This document shows, piece by piece, positions 36,971 to 45,823 of a stretch of 64,000 bases of DNA (position 1 is the first letter of the stretch; every line of letters starts with the position of its first letter). Source of the DNA: Deltaproteobacteria bacterium (GTDB lineage: Bacteria; Desulfobacterota; Desulfuromonadia; Desulfuromonadales; BM103); assembly GCA_024279915.1 (NCBI GenBank), contig JAJRRB010000039.1, positions 64,652 through 128,651 on the forward strand, read 5' to 3'. Position numbers and translations under genes: made by a program. A model generated the notes under the pieces. It made no database searches and had not been told where the DNA came from. It was given only the letters and a program-made list of their open reading frames with translations.

Positions 36971-37903
36971 TTATGTTTGTTTGTCAGAGAAGTTCTGGGT
37001 ATCAAGAAGCCAACTTAACTTATCACATTCATCAACCTCATCTGTACCAAACAACTTTTCCAAAATCGTTCTGGCCCCAAAATTTTTAAAAATCGTGTGG
37101 TAATGTATCGATGTTATGCCCTCTAATGATTTTGGACGAATTTTTTCAGCAACATCTAGGTGCATATGAATTGGATAGTTATACCCAAATGGTAGTTCTT
37201 TGATTTTTGCAACAAGTTGATGGAGGGTTGCTGCAAGGACAGACTGCTCAGTAAAAAAGATACCGTCAGCAGGCTGAATCCCCATGGTCATAACTCTTGA
37301 GAAGTTATCAGCCCAAGCGGAGAAAACTCCCTTCGACCTCCTAACCGCAACCATACCACTGTTCCAATAACCAATAATTCTTAAGTTAGTCACAGTCGTA
37401 TCCACATAACAGTAATTCGTAACTCCAAGTAGATTGAAAAGGCTTTCCCAGTAAGGATGATTCTTGTCAACTGTACCGCAAGAACCAATATTTTTCCCAT
37501 CGACAGGCCGCAGGGCAACATCAAAGCTCTCCAGAGAAAATAAATCACTAGGTGGAGCTAATAGAACCTTGTCGCTATCAAGGAATACCAAGTACTCATA
37601 GTCTAGGTTACGCTCAGCATAGCTGCAGACTATCGGTTTGTTTGCCAGGGGATATTCGGGGAAGTCTAAATTCAACGTTTTATCGATATGTTCAACGGAT
37701 AGTGTATCAAACTCACGGAGGGTGGAGCTTGCTAGTTTTTCACCGGTCCGAGGTTGGAAGGAATATATTGGACATTCACTGAATACCCCGCCAAACTCAC
37801 GCACGGACTTAGCAAGAAGAAGCGACTTTTCTTCTAGATCACCAACCTCTGTGCATATAACAAAAGCTAGGTTAGCTTTGATGCCCTTATGGAGATGATT
37901 CAT
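36971..37903 (-). CDS. Glycosyltransferase-like protein (GT-A fold)
   Basis: 310 aa. LDYEYLVFLDSDKVLLAP carries a DxD metal-binding motif (FLDSDK), and the IIGYWNSGMVAV and FTEQSVLA segments match GT8-like sugar transferases. No membrane segment or signal is visible, so it is probably cytoplasmic. The gene is low in G+C compared with its neighbours, and it lies between repeat copies D and E, which suggests acquisition. The donor and acceptor are unknown; no other polysaccharide genes accompany it. Confidence 0.65.
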   Translation of the reverse strand: MNHLHKGIKANLAFVICTEVGDLEEKSLLLAKSVREFGGVFSECPIYSFQPRTGEKLASSTLREFDTLSVEHIDKTLNLDFPEYPLANKPIVCSYAERNLDYEYLVFLDSDKVLLAPPSDLFSLESFDVALRPVDGKNIGSCGTVDKNHPYWESLFNLLGVTNYCYVDTTVTNLRIIGYWNSGMVAVRRSKGVFSAWADNFSRVMTMGIQPADGIFFTEQSVLAATLHQLVAKIKELPFGYNYPIHMHLDVAEKIRPKSLEGITSIHYHTIFKNFGARTILEKLFGTDEVDECDKLSWLLDTQNFSDKQT

Positions 37904-38511
37904 TCAGAAGCCCTCTATATCTTCCATACCGTTCCCCGATACTCAACAAATTCATATTTGACGTTATTTTAACTCAACCCGCAAACTGCCCATTAATGCA
38001 CAGCTCAAAACTAGAGCTACAAAACAAAAAAATCGCCGGGCAGCAAATGCCGACAACAGCGGTAAAGAGTTTGTTCCTTATTGTTTTGCAAGCTGGTTGA
38101 TCATTTCCATTCCCCATAAAACACATCAAATAAGACGAGACCAATCTACGCCATGAATCTGATTAGGTCAAAGATATTGGATTCTTATTAATCCTCTCAC
38201 ATTGTTTGGTAGCCCTCAAATTGGCAGAAATGCGAAATTCTTACTACCCCTGATAAATAAAAACCCCGCTCAACCTGGAGGGGTTGGGATCTGGGGCGCG
38301 TCTACGAACCGGGAGGCTCAAGCAGGCGGACGCAATATACATTAAGGCGGTCTTAACTGGAAGTGGGAAACAAGGTGTTTTCCGTAGAAAAAGAAGTAAG
38401 TATTTTTTGTGTGAAATTGAGGTTTTGAGTAACTATTGGTCTTGAAACTGGTCTCGAAAGCAATAAGCGTCGCCAATAAAGTCGATGCTGTCTGATTATA
38501 AGTACATAGAA
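37904..38511. other. Gene-free spacer between glycosyltransferase and Bax-like gene
   Basis: 608 bp without a supported gene; only short random ORFs. It contains repeat copy E (38198-38285) and AT-rich sequence. I see no tRNA, IS end or integrase gene. Confidence 0.7.
38198..38285. repeat. Dispersed module, copy E (leader plus hairpin)
   Basis: Leader CACATT (38198-38203) to AATGCG (38229-38234), then CCCCTGATAAATAA, then a hairpin with AACCCC (38262-38267) pairing GGGGTT (38280-38285). As in copy D, the hairpin position is kept while its stem sequence differs. Confidence 0.65.
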
Positions 38512-39516
38512 TTACTCGTGTCGTAACGGAGTAAAGTGTCCTATGGCCCTGTTTCTCGTTGAGAAAAATCCACTGCCTGAAGTTCTGATACTGGTGAGTA
38601 CCTCTACCTTCGGTTGACGCAGGGATGCTTCTTCCGTTCGTGATAATTTGTTCTGGCGAATCATGGCTTGAATCTCTTCAATATATTCTTCGCCACGCTG
38701 TGAATAGTGTAACAGCCCTTGCGCCAAGGCCATTCCAGTCACCGCTTGTTCCGATTTAAGTAGCTCTGCTCTTACTTTACGTAACTCGCGATATGCCCCG
38801 TTTCGATTGAGATTGTTCATGTAGCTGCGGATCGATTCGTACAGGCTGGAGAACTTACGTACCTCATAAGTCTCTCCGGGTGGACGGCCTGCCGGCACGA
38901 TGCCGGTGCCGGGTTTGTAGGTCCATTCGCCAAAAAGATTATTCCCCAATCGTGCAAAACGTGAGGTTCCCCAGGCGGATTCATTCGCAGCCTGGGCCAG
39001 CACCAGAGACGCCGGGATTGTTCCAACTCGCTGTAAAAGTTGTGTACGGGCCCGGTGATCAGTGCTCGGGCGACCGCGCAAGCCGTAGCGCTTTGATATC
39101 TCTGCGAGACGTTCGTGGTCGGTTGGATGCGAAATGTTCGACTCGTGTTTCTGCAGAAGTCGCAATATCTCCACACGTTCTTCTTCAATCTCCTGGTTGG
39201 CCAACAGAACCATTGGCAGGAGTCCCATAAAAAAAGTACGTTTCTTGACAGCTGTACATGCTGATTTTTCAATGTCTGCAGGAATGTTTTCGAGAATAAG
39301 TGGTGGAACCCCATTCTCAAGTTGTACCCAGTCATAGTTGAGAGTCTGGAAAAAAGTCTGGAGACCTGCTGTTGTCTTAGGTCTAATGGTTTGCATGTTA
39401 CTTCGATCTATCGGCTGGGCAGATGCCAATACAGGTGTATAGCAGGCGATAAACACGAGCGGAACGAGTATCAACGAAGATGTCCTGCGTGTCCGTATTG
39501 TCGGGAAAGGTAACAT
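38512..39516 (-). CDS. Bax-like glucosaminidase (peptidoglycan hydrolase)
   Basis: About 334 aa from ATG 39516, which gives a signal peptide (SLILVPLVFIACYTPVLA, cleavage near LASA-QP). An ATG at 39582 would add 22 residues without a better signal. The glucosaminidase fold is shown by LAQAANESAWGTSRFARLGNNL with a catalytic Glu, and FSSLYESIRSYMNNLN. It resembles the Bax family of N-acetylglucosaminidases. Likely acts on periplasmic peptidoglycan. Confidence 0.82.
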   Translation of the reverse strand: MLPFPTIRTRRTSSLILVPLVFIACYTPVLASAQPIDRSNMQTIRPKTTAGLQTFFQTLNYDWVQLENGVPPLILENIPADIEKSACTAVKKRTFFMGLLPMVLLANQEIEEERVEILRLLQKHESNISHPTDHERLAEISKRYGLRGRPSTDHRARTQLLQRVGTIPASLVLAQAANESAWGTSRFARLGNNLFGEWTYKPGTGIVPAGRPPGETYEVRKFSSLYESIRSYMNNLNRNGAYRELRKVRAELLKSEQAVTGMALAQGLLHYSQRGEEYIEEIQAMIRQNKLSRTEEASLRQPKVEVLTSIRTSGSGFFSTRNRAIGHFTPLRHE

Positions 39517-39758
39517 CAAGTGCCTAAGTTTGGTTCTGATAAAAGTTGTTAGCAAACTACAATAATTTGCACACTCTACCATGCTTGTTTTTGTGTCTAC
39601 AAGTGTTCGCCGGTTGAGAATGCGGCATTCGTTGGGTATGCGTTGGTTAGATTAACGTAAAACATTGTTTTGTTGTGCTTGCCTTTGATGAGAATTTGCA
39701 TATAATTAGGGAGAGTATAGGTTGCAGTTGTCGAAGCAGTTCTACGGAGGTTGGTGTC

Positions 39759-40097
39759 GTGAATGCACATATTGTCTTCGGTCTCTTTGCCCTCTATGTT
39801 GCTGCTATTTCCCTGTGGTTGGTTCTTGCTGGTCAACAGGATACTCTACTTGCATTATTAAGACAGTTCTGGGGGCGCACCGTAGGCCATGCCCTCTACT
39901 TTGTTGCCAGGGTTGCTCTTCCCATACTGATATGCGTTATCTGCCTGAGTTGGGGCATCCGTCAGTATGACGCAACCATCGCCTTCCATAATTCCGATCC
40001 TCCTCTGCAATTGAACATTGAATATTATCGTAACCTCAGGTTGATGTTACTGATGGATAAATCCCCTGAACCGGTTGACGTTATCTACGGAGCCTGA
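39759..40097 (+). CDS. Small inner-membrane protein of unknown function
   Basis: 112 aa from GTG 39759, chosen because ACGGAGG lies 8 bases upstream. Two hydrophobic segments are visible, IVFGLFALYVAAISLWLVLAG (residues 5-25) and ARVALPILICVICLSWGI. The C terminus NIEYYRNLRLMLLMDKSPEPV is soluble. No family recognised. It stands 120 bp before htpG but the htpG promoter lies between. Confidence 0.65.
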   Translation: MNAHIVFGLFALYVAAISLWLVLAGQQDTLLALLRQFWGRTVGHALYFVARVALPILICVICLSWGIRQYDATIAFHNSDPPLQLNIEYYRNLRLMLLMDKSPEPVDVIYGA

Positions 40098-40115
40098 TTT
40101 TACCGTCTTGCATCC

Positions 40116-40144
40116 TTGACATTCTGCTACATCATAACTATCTT
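40116..40144 (+). promoter_or_regulatory. Promoter candidate of htpG
   Basis: TTGACA (40116-40121) and TATCTT (40139-40144) separated by 17 bp, about 70 bp before the ATG at 40216. No CIRCE element or sigma-32 consensus was seen. Confidence 0.5.
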
Positions 40145-40215
40145 CCTTCCGGACATTTAACTTTGGATCTGTCTTTTTTTACGGATTCAAATTATAGCCT
40201 TCGGGAGGATTTGTT

Positions 40216-42105
40216 ATGACAGAGAAAAAAAAGAAAGAGCAACAATTGAAAGAGCAAAAATCGAAAGAGCAGGGAAACATTTCCATTCATACGGAAAATA
40301 TCTTTCCGATCATTAAAAAATGGCTTTATAGCGAGAAAGAAATTTTTCTACGTGAGCTCGTCTCCAACGCTGTTGACGCAATTCACAAACTTCAACATGT
40401 CAACCTGATTGAAGGCTTGCAAATAGCTGATGAATACCGTGTTGATGTCTCTGTGGACAAAGATAACAAAACATTAACGATCAAAGATAACGGTATTGGT
40501 ATGACTGCTGATGAAATCCGCCGTTATATCAATCAGATTGCCTTTTCCTCTGCTGAAGAGTTCGTGCAGAAATTCAAAGATCTGGATGACAAGAGTCAGA
40601 TCATCGGTCATTTCGGCCTGGGGTTCTACTCGTCTTTTATGGTGGCAAAGAAGGTTGAGATCCGTTCACTCAGTTATCAGGCAGATGCTTCGGGTGCTCA
40701 TTGGTCATGTGATGGCTCAACCAGCTACGAGCTCGCTGAAATCGACATAGATGCACGTGGTACGGAAATCACTCTGTTTCTCGATGATGATGAAATGGAG
40801 TTTCTTGAAGCGCCCCGTGTACGAGAAGTTCTGACGCGATACTGTAACTTCCTGCCAATTGCAATACATCTGGAAGGGGAGGTGGTTAATGATCAGAATC
40901 CTCTCTGGACGCGCATGGCCACAGAACTCAGTGACGATGACTACAAAGATTTTTATCGTAAACTCTATCCTTTCTCAGAAGATCCACTCTTTTGGATTCA
41001 TCTCAATATTGATTTCCCATTCAACCTGAAGGGAATTCTCTACTTCCCCAAATTGACCAATGAGTTTGATGTCACCAAAAGTCACATCAAGCTCTTTTGC
41101 AACCAGGTTTTTGTCAGTGACAACTGTGCAGAACTGATTCCAGAGTTTTTAACGCCCCTGCAAGGCTGCCTTGATGCCCCTGACCTGCCGCTAAATGTTT
41201 CACGTAGTTATCTGCAGAATGATCCGCAGGTGCGAAAGATACGTGACGTTATCACCAGTCGAGTGGCTGGTAAATTGATCGATCTCGATAAACAGGACCG
41301 CAAGGCTTTCTCTGCTATCTGGTCAGATATCCATACGTTCGTTAAGTTCGGCATGATGCGAGATGACAAGTTTTATGAAAAACTCAAAGATCAAATGCTC
41401 TTTTCAGTAAGTGGTTCTGATGAGTGGACAACTCTGCCTGAATATCTTGAAAACAGTTCTGCAGCAAAAGCAACGACTGTTTATTACACCAATGACGAAG
41501 TGGCACAGGCAACCTATCTGAAGTTGTTCAAAGCGCAAGGGATCGATGTCCTGGTGTTTGATGCCCAGATCGATTCCCATTTTATGCAGTTTTTGGAAAT
41601 GAAAAACTCTGAAGTGAAATTTGCCCGGGTTGATGCCGATGTTACAGAAAACCTGATTCAGCAGGATGCGTCCAGTGAATTGGTCGATGGTGAGGATGGT
41701 AAAACACGTGACGAGAGGATCGCTGAGCTGTTCAAACAGTACCTCCAGGATGAGGAGCTCGAGCTTCGCGTGGAACGACTCAAGGATGATTCTGTGTCGG
41801 CTATGGCACTATTCTCTGAGCAGGATCGTCGTTTTCAGGAGATGACGCGTACTCTTGGCAAAGAGATATCGATTCCGGACAAAGGGCCCACTCTTTTGAT
41901 TAATGCCAATAGTTCCGTAGTGCAGAATATCCTTGATCTCCATGCCAAGCAAAAAAACGACGACGTTGAATTACTCGTCGCTCAGGTTTTTGATCTGGCC
42001 ATGCTGACTTGCCGGGCTTTTAATCAAGAGCAAATGTCGCGTTTTCTAGATCGTAGCAATCAACTTTTGGCAAGAATTAATGCTGAGAATGTTGACAAGA
42101 ATTAG
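40216..42105 (+). CDS. htpG: Molecular chaperone HtpG (Hsp90)
   Basis: 629 aa, the usual length. After a lysine-rich N-terminal extension, the ATPase domain shows LRELVSNAVDAIHKLQ and IGHFGLGFYSSFMVAKK; the middle domain shows PLNVSRSYLQNDPQVRKI, the highly conserved Hsp90 segment. It is a cytosolic ATP-dependent chaperone, here monocistronic with a hairpin terminator shared with the convergent fxsA. The lysine/glutamate-rich first 20 residues are unusual but should not affect the fold. Confidence 0.95.
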   Translation: MTEKKKKEQQLKEQKSKEQGNISIHTENIFPIIKKWLYSEKEIFLRELVSNAVDAIHKLQHVNLIEGLQIADEYRVDVSVDKDNKTLTIKDNGIGMTADEIRRYINQIAFSSAEEFVQKFKDLDDKSQIIGHFGLGFYSSFMVAKKVEIRSLSYQADASGAHWSCDGSTSYELAEIDIDARGTEITLFLDDDEMEFLEAPRVREVLTRYCNFLPIAIHLEGEVVNDQNPLWTRMATELSDDDYKDFYRKLYPFSEDPLFWIHLNIDFPFNLKGILYFPKLTNEFDVTKSHIKLFCNQVFVSDNCAELIPEFLTPLQGCLDAPDLPLNVSRSYLQNDPQVRKIRDVITSRVAGKLIDLDKQDRKAFSAIWSDIHTFVKFGMMRDDKFYEKLKDQMLFSVSGSDEWTTLPEYLENSSAAKATTVYYTNDEVAQATYLKLFKAQGIDVLVFDAQIDSHFMQFLEMKNSEVKFARVDADVTENLIQQDASSELVDGEDGKTRDERIAELFKQYLQDEELELRVERLKDDSVSAMALFSEQDRRFQEMTRTLGKEISIPDKGPTLLINANSSVVQNILDLHAKQKNDDVELLVAQVFDLAMLTCRAFNQEQMSRFLDRSNQLLARINAENVDKN

Positions 42106-42125
42106 CGACGACAGAAAATACGTAA

Positions 42126-42170
42126 CACAAAAAGCAGGAGTCGTGCATCAACATGGTTCCTGCTTTTGTG
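42126..42170. terminator. Bidirectional terminator between htpG and fxsA
   Basis: CACAAAAAGCAGGA (42126-42139) pairs with TCCTGCTTTTGTG (42158-42170). The A/T-rich ends suit termination on both strands. Confidence 0.7.
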
Positions 42171-42254
42171 TAGCTTAAATAACATCGCAGGATGTGGTGA
42201 GGTGCTAACCGCATCAATAAGGTAATGGTCTCATAGATGTGAGGTGCCGGAGGT

Positions 42255-42647
42255 TTAAAGGTGACGAATCGTAACCGTGCCGTTACGCATCTGCTTCTGC
42301 AGCCAGGCATTCAATCCTTTACGCCAGAGATCTCGAGTCAAAGGAACCAGAAAACTGAAGCCAAGCACATCGGTAAAAAATCCAGGAGTAAGCAACAATA
42401 GCCCACCGACCAATACCAGGGCTCCATCGATCATGGTGATGGCTGGCATCTGTCCGCGAGCTGTCTCTTCTTGTATCTTACGCAGGATCTCTACCCCCTG
42501 GCTGCGAGCCAGCCAGGCCCCTGCTGTGCCGGTCAGCATGATGAGACCGATCGTTGACCCCAGGCCGATAATCCGTCCAGCTTCAATCAGGATGTAGAGT
42601 TCCATAAGTGGTACAAATATGAAGATTATAAGTAGCTTTATAAACAC
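42255..42647 (-). CDS. fxsA: FxsA family membrane protein
   Basis: 130 aa with four hydrophobic helices. The start KLLIIFIFVPLMELYILIEAG, the GLGSTIGLIMLTGTAGAWLA helix and LVGGLLLLTPGFFTD match FxsA, named for suppressing F-plasmid exclusion of phage T7. The cellular function is unknown. It is an inner-membrane protein in convergent orientation to htpG. Confidence 0.88.
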   Translation of the reverse strand: MFIKLLIIFIFVPLMELYILIEAGRIIGLGSTIGLIMLTGTAGAWLARSQGVEILRKIQEETARGQMPAITMIDGALVLVGGLLLLTPGFFTDVLGFSFLVPLTRDLWRKGLNAWLQKQMRNGTVTIRHL

Positions 42648-42959
42648 GTTGCCTCGTTTAATGGGTGCCTGCCAATGAGATTGCTTGAGGTTCGCACCAT
42701 ATCTAGTTTGTCTTATGAACCATCTGGTAAGTAGTTGATTATACAGTAAAAATTAACTGCACAAAAAATGTGCATAGTGTAAAAGCTGTTATCGTGCGGT
42801 TTAGCAGTTGGTTTGTACACATGTTTTTCAACGACTTATCCACAGCTTTTGTGGACAAGGTGGCAAGATGCCCGGAACACATTGTTTTTTTCGGTTTTAG
42901 CCGCATATCTAAACAAAAGTTACAGCGGTTATAATGATCAAATAACAGTAAAGCGGGAG
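42648..42959. other. Spacer between fxsA and mazG
   Basis: 312 bp without a gene. Contains the DnaA-box pair at 42836-42858 and otherwise A/T-rich sequence with no repeat I could follow. Confidence 0.6.
42836..42858. promoter_or_regulatory. Inverted pair of DnaA boxes
   Basis: TTATCCACA (42836-42844) and TGTGGACAA (42850-42858) face each other 5 bp apart, near AT-rich sequence. Each is a full match to the DnaA consensus TTWTNCACA or its complement. Only two boxes exist, and no dnaA, dnaN or gyrB lies in the window. Confidence 0.5.
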
Positions 42960-43697
42960 TCAGTTCTGATCTAAATGTTTAATGGTTTTCCGAGTTGTTT
43001 TACGTAATGCTGTTTCAGCATCAAGGTTATTGTCATGGGCAAATTTTACAAGCTCGAACAGTGCCTGTCCAAGGGCCTCCTCGTTCTTCTCGTTATTGAC
43101 TGCTGGCTCAGTATTGTCTACTGAATTGTTAAGGCTCCGCAGCAGTTCTGACTGATCTTCCGGCAGCTCGTTTTGACGGCCAACCCGGTATGCTCTGGAT
43201 ATCAGCTTTTGGGCACGTTGCAGCGCGGGTAGATGACTCGGCAGGTGGTCTGCAAGACAGGTTTTGTTGTGAGTTGCCTCAGATCGTTTGATCTCGTCCC
43301 ATTGTTTGTCCAGATAGGTTGTTTGAACTGCTGAGCCTGTTTGTTGCAAATCCTCTGGTTGTTGAAAATTATGTGGGCGTGAAAAAACATGCGGGTGGCG
43401 TCGAACCAGTTTTTCGGTAATGCCATCTGCAATGTCGTGAAAATCAAACTGGTCACGTTCTTTAAAAATTTGTGCTTGAAAAACGACCTGCAAAAGCAGA
43501 TCGCCTAGCTCGTCTAAAATAAGCTCTGGAGTGCCATCTTCAATAGCGTCAATCAGTTCACAGGCTTCTTCCAGTATGTAGGGCGCCAGACTTTCCGGGG
43601 TCTGTTCTACATCCCAGGGACATCCCTTTGGTGCTCTGAGGGCCTGCATGGTTTCCAGTAGAGAGTTTAAACTGTTATGTCTGTTTTTATGAGTCAT
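42960..43697 (-). CDS. mazG: MazG nucleoside triphosphate pyrophosphohydrolase
   Basis: 245 aa from the second of two adjacent ATGs (43697), better spaced from its AAGG than 43700. Family motifs: GCPWDVEQTPESLAPYILEE near residue 25 and LDELGDLLLQVVFQA with the EExxE and metal ligands; the C-terminal half repeats the fold. MazG hydrolyses non-canonical or excess NTPs and interacts with Era and (p)ppGpp metabolism. Monocistronic, with upstream spacer to the fatty-acid run. Confidence 0.92.
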   Translation of the reverse strand: MTHKNRHNSLNSLLETMQALRAPKGCPWDVEQTPESLAPYILEEACELIDAIEDGTPELILDELGDLLLQVVFQAQIFKERDQFDFHDIADGITEKLVRRHPHVFSRPHNFQQPEDLQQTGSAVQTTYLDKQWDEIKRSEATHNKTCLADHLPSHLPALQRAQKLISRAYRVGRQNELPEDQSELLRSLNNSVDNTEPAVNNEKNEEALGQALFELVKFAHDNNLDAETALRKTTRKTIKHLDQN

Positions 43698-43906
43698 CAT
43701 TTACCTTTTTCCAAGCCGTGTCGACTCCTTCTACCTCAGCTCCTAATAGATTGCAAGAGACCCCTGATTTCAGGCACTAAACTCTTGCAAATTTATTCTT
43801 AATACGTTAATAGAGAGGACTTAACTCCGGGCACCGGTGAAACTTGACTGTTGCCGCTTGGTCCTGATACTGACAGCTTGCCTGATTAAATACGAGGTCG
43901 ATTGTC

Positions 43907-44449
43907 GTGTTGATACAAATCGACAAACTAAAAAGACGGCCGCGCCAAATCAACATCGCTGAACTAGCAACAAATTTCCCGGCTCTACGGGATCTTGTTG
44001 AGCAGGGGACTGTTGCCTTCAATAAACCGATTAATGGGACTTTAGAAGCGATTTGGGCAGGAGATGTTATTGAGGTCTCAGGACTATTGACCACTGTGGT
44101 GACTTCTCCCTGTAGTCGGTGCCTGATACCAGTGCTCGATCAGCTTGAAGTTCAGGTAACTCTCTGTTACTCGAGTCGTGAAGATGACGACGAAGTTCCT
44201 GTCGTCGAAGAGCTTGAAATAGAGCAAAGCGAACTCGGATTGATTCCGCTCTCTGGCTCTGAAATAGATTTACGCCCGGATCTAGCTCAGGAGATTGTCA
44301 TGGCCTTGTCACAGCAGCCGTTGTGTCAGGAATCATGTCAGGGGCTTTGCCCTGTTCGTGGCTGCAACCTGAATCAGGACCGCTGTGATTGTGAGCCGCC
44401 AGTTTTTCATGCCGGGCTGGCTGCTTTGAAGAGTTTTAAAGTCAAATAA
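43907..44449 (+). CDS. DUF177 (YceD) protein
   Basis: 180 aa from GTG 43907. The N-terminal and C-terminal Cys motifs, PCSRCLIPVL and CQESCQGLCPVRGC, match the YceD/DUF177 family. It is always next to rpmF-plsX in this group and has been linked to 23S rRNA accumulation. It begins the fatty-acid and L32 transcription unit. Confidence 0.88.
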   Translation: MLIQIDKLKRRPRQINIAELATNFPALRDLVEQGTVAFNKPINGTLEAIWAGDVIEVSGLLTTVVTSPCSRCLIPVLDQLEVQVTLCYSSREDDDEVPVVEELEIEQSELGLIPLSGSEIDLRPDLAQEIVMALSQQPLCQESCQGLCPVRGCNLNQDRCDCEPPVFHAGLAALKSFKVK

Positions 44450-44556
44450 CTACGCGCTAGGGCCTGAGGCCCTATACTAAAAAAGATTCAAAGGGCCCAA
44501 ACCCTATACTCAACATAAAAACCGGTTGTTCCGGTATCCAAGGAGACACTTAGACA

Positions 44557-44736
44557 ATGGCAGTACCAAAGAAAAAGACCTCGAAATCCAAACGTGATAT
44601 GCGTCGTTCTCATGATGGCTTGAAAGCTCCCGGTATATCTCTGTGCCCACAATGTCAAGAGCCGAAGCAGTCTCACCGTGCTTGTCCTTCCTGTGGCAGT
44701 TATAAGGGTAAGGATGTTCTTGGTGTCAAAGAGTAG
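44557..44736 (+). CDS. rpmF: 50S ribosomal protein L32
   Basis: 59 aa: [20 protein letters not shown] start, LCPQCQEPK and CPSCGSYKG Cys pairs, as expected for zinc-binding L32. RBS AGGAGA lies upstream. It is too short for simple ORF scans but sits exactly between DUF177 and plsX, where rpmF is expected. Ribosome structural protein. Confidence 0.96.
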   Translation: MAVPKKKTSKSKRDMRRSHDGLKAPGISLCPQCQEPKQSHRACPSCGSYKGKDVLGVKE

Positions 44737-44747
44737 GGGCGCTGCTT

Positions 44748-45791
44748 TTGCGTAAAAACCCCATAGTTGCTGTTGATGTCATGGGAGGTGATCATTCGCC
44801 TGCCCATGAGATTTCTGGTGCCATAATGGCTGCCAGGAAATGGCAGATTCCCATTGTGTTGGTTGGTCAGGCTGAGTCAGTTGCAAAAGAGCTGGCAAAC
44901 CACGATATTAAGGGTCTGGATATCCGTGTTGAGCATGCGAGCGAAGTTGTCGGCATGCACGATTCGGCTTCTGATGCTGTACGCAAAAAGAAGGACTCTT
45001 CGGTACGTGTTGCATTTAATCTCGTCAAGCAAGGGACTGCCGACGCTGTGGTCAGTACTGGTAACTCCGGTGCCACAATGGCATCAGGAATGTTTGTTCT
45101 TAAACGTATCCCAGGTATAGACCGTCCAGCGATTGTGACGGTTGTTCCCAATCTCAAAGATCAGACACTTGTCCTGGACGTTGGCGGCAATGTCGATTGT
45201 AAACCTCCGCATCTTGTTCAGTTTGCCTTAATGGGTAGTGTCTATGCATCTCAGATGCTAGATAAAAGTGAACCCCGTGTCGGCCTTTTGTCTAATGGTG
45301 CAGAAGAGTCCAAAGGTAACGAACTGACTCGTGAAGCCAATCAGGGACTCAAGGGAACTTCGCTTAACTATATCGGTTATATTGAGGGGCGTGATATCTT
45401 TAATGGTCGTGCTGATGTCGTTGTCTGTGACGGCTTTGTCGGCAATGTTGTCTTGAAGGTCTCTGAGGGGCTGGCTGAGGCGATTGGTGTCATGTTGCGT
45501 GAAGCATTTAGCTCAAGTCTTTTAACCAAAATTGGCTACCTCCTGGCCAAGCCTGCTCTTAAAACTTTCCGTAAGAAAGTTGATTACGCGGAATATGGTG
45601 GTGCTCCGTTACTGGGCATTCAAGGGACGGCAATGATCTGTCACGGCAGTTCCAACCCCAAGGCTATTATGAATGCTATCAAATTGGCTCATGATAGTGA
45701 GACTCACCAGGTCAGCCAGAAGTTGGCTGAACGGCTTAAGGAAATGCGGGCTGAAAACTGTAATGAGACCGACTCTTCGGTTGTTGCCTAA
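44748..45791 (+). CDS. plsX: Phosphate acyltransferase PlsX
   Basis: 347 aa starting with TTG ([18 protein letters not shown]), 11 bp after rpmF. The DAMGGD-like motif is [11 protein letters not shown], and the substrate loop [19 protein letters not shown] is intact. PlsX makes acyl-phosphate from acyl-ACP for phospholipid synthesis, so its place before fabH links fatty-acid to membrane synthesis. Confidence 0.94.
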   Translation: MRKNPIVAVDVMGGDHSPAHEISGAIMAARKWQIPIVLVGQAESVAKELANHDIKGLDIRVEHASEVVGMHDSASDAVRKKKDSSVRVAFNLVKQGTADAVVSTGNSGATMASGMFVLKRIPGIDRPAIVTVVPNLKDQTLVLDVGGNVDCKPPHLVQFALMGSVYASQMLDKSEPRVGLLSNGAEESKGNELTREANQGLKGTSLNYIGYIEGRDIFNGRADVVVCDGFVGNVVLKVSEGLAEAIGVMLREAFSSSLLTKIGYLLAKPALKTFRKKVDYAEYGGAPLLGIQGTAMICHGSSNPKAIMNAIKLAHDSETHQVSQKLAERLKEMRAENCNETDSSVVA

Positions 45792-45823
45792 ACGAATACT
45801 TAAAATTTTGAAGGAGTTTCATT

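Noticed and set aside
26636-38285. Repeat modules as integron attC sites.
   Set aside because: No GTTRRRY/RYYYAAC core pairs and no integron integrase in the window.
42836-42858. Chromosome origin at the DnaA-box pair.
   Set aside because: Only two boxes, no unwinding region and no dnaA/dnaN neighbours.
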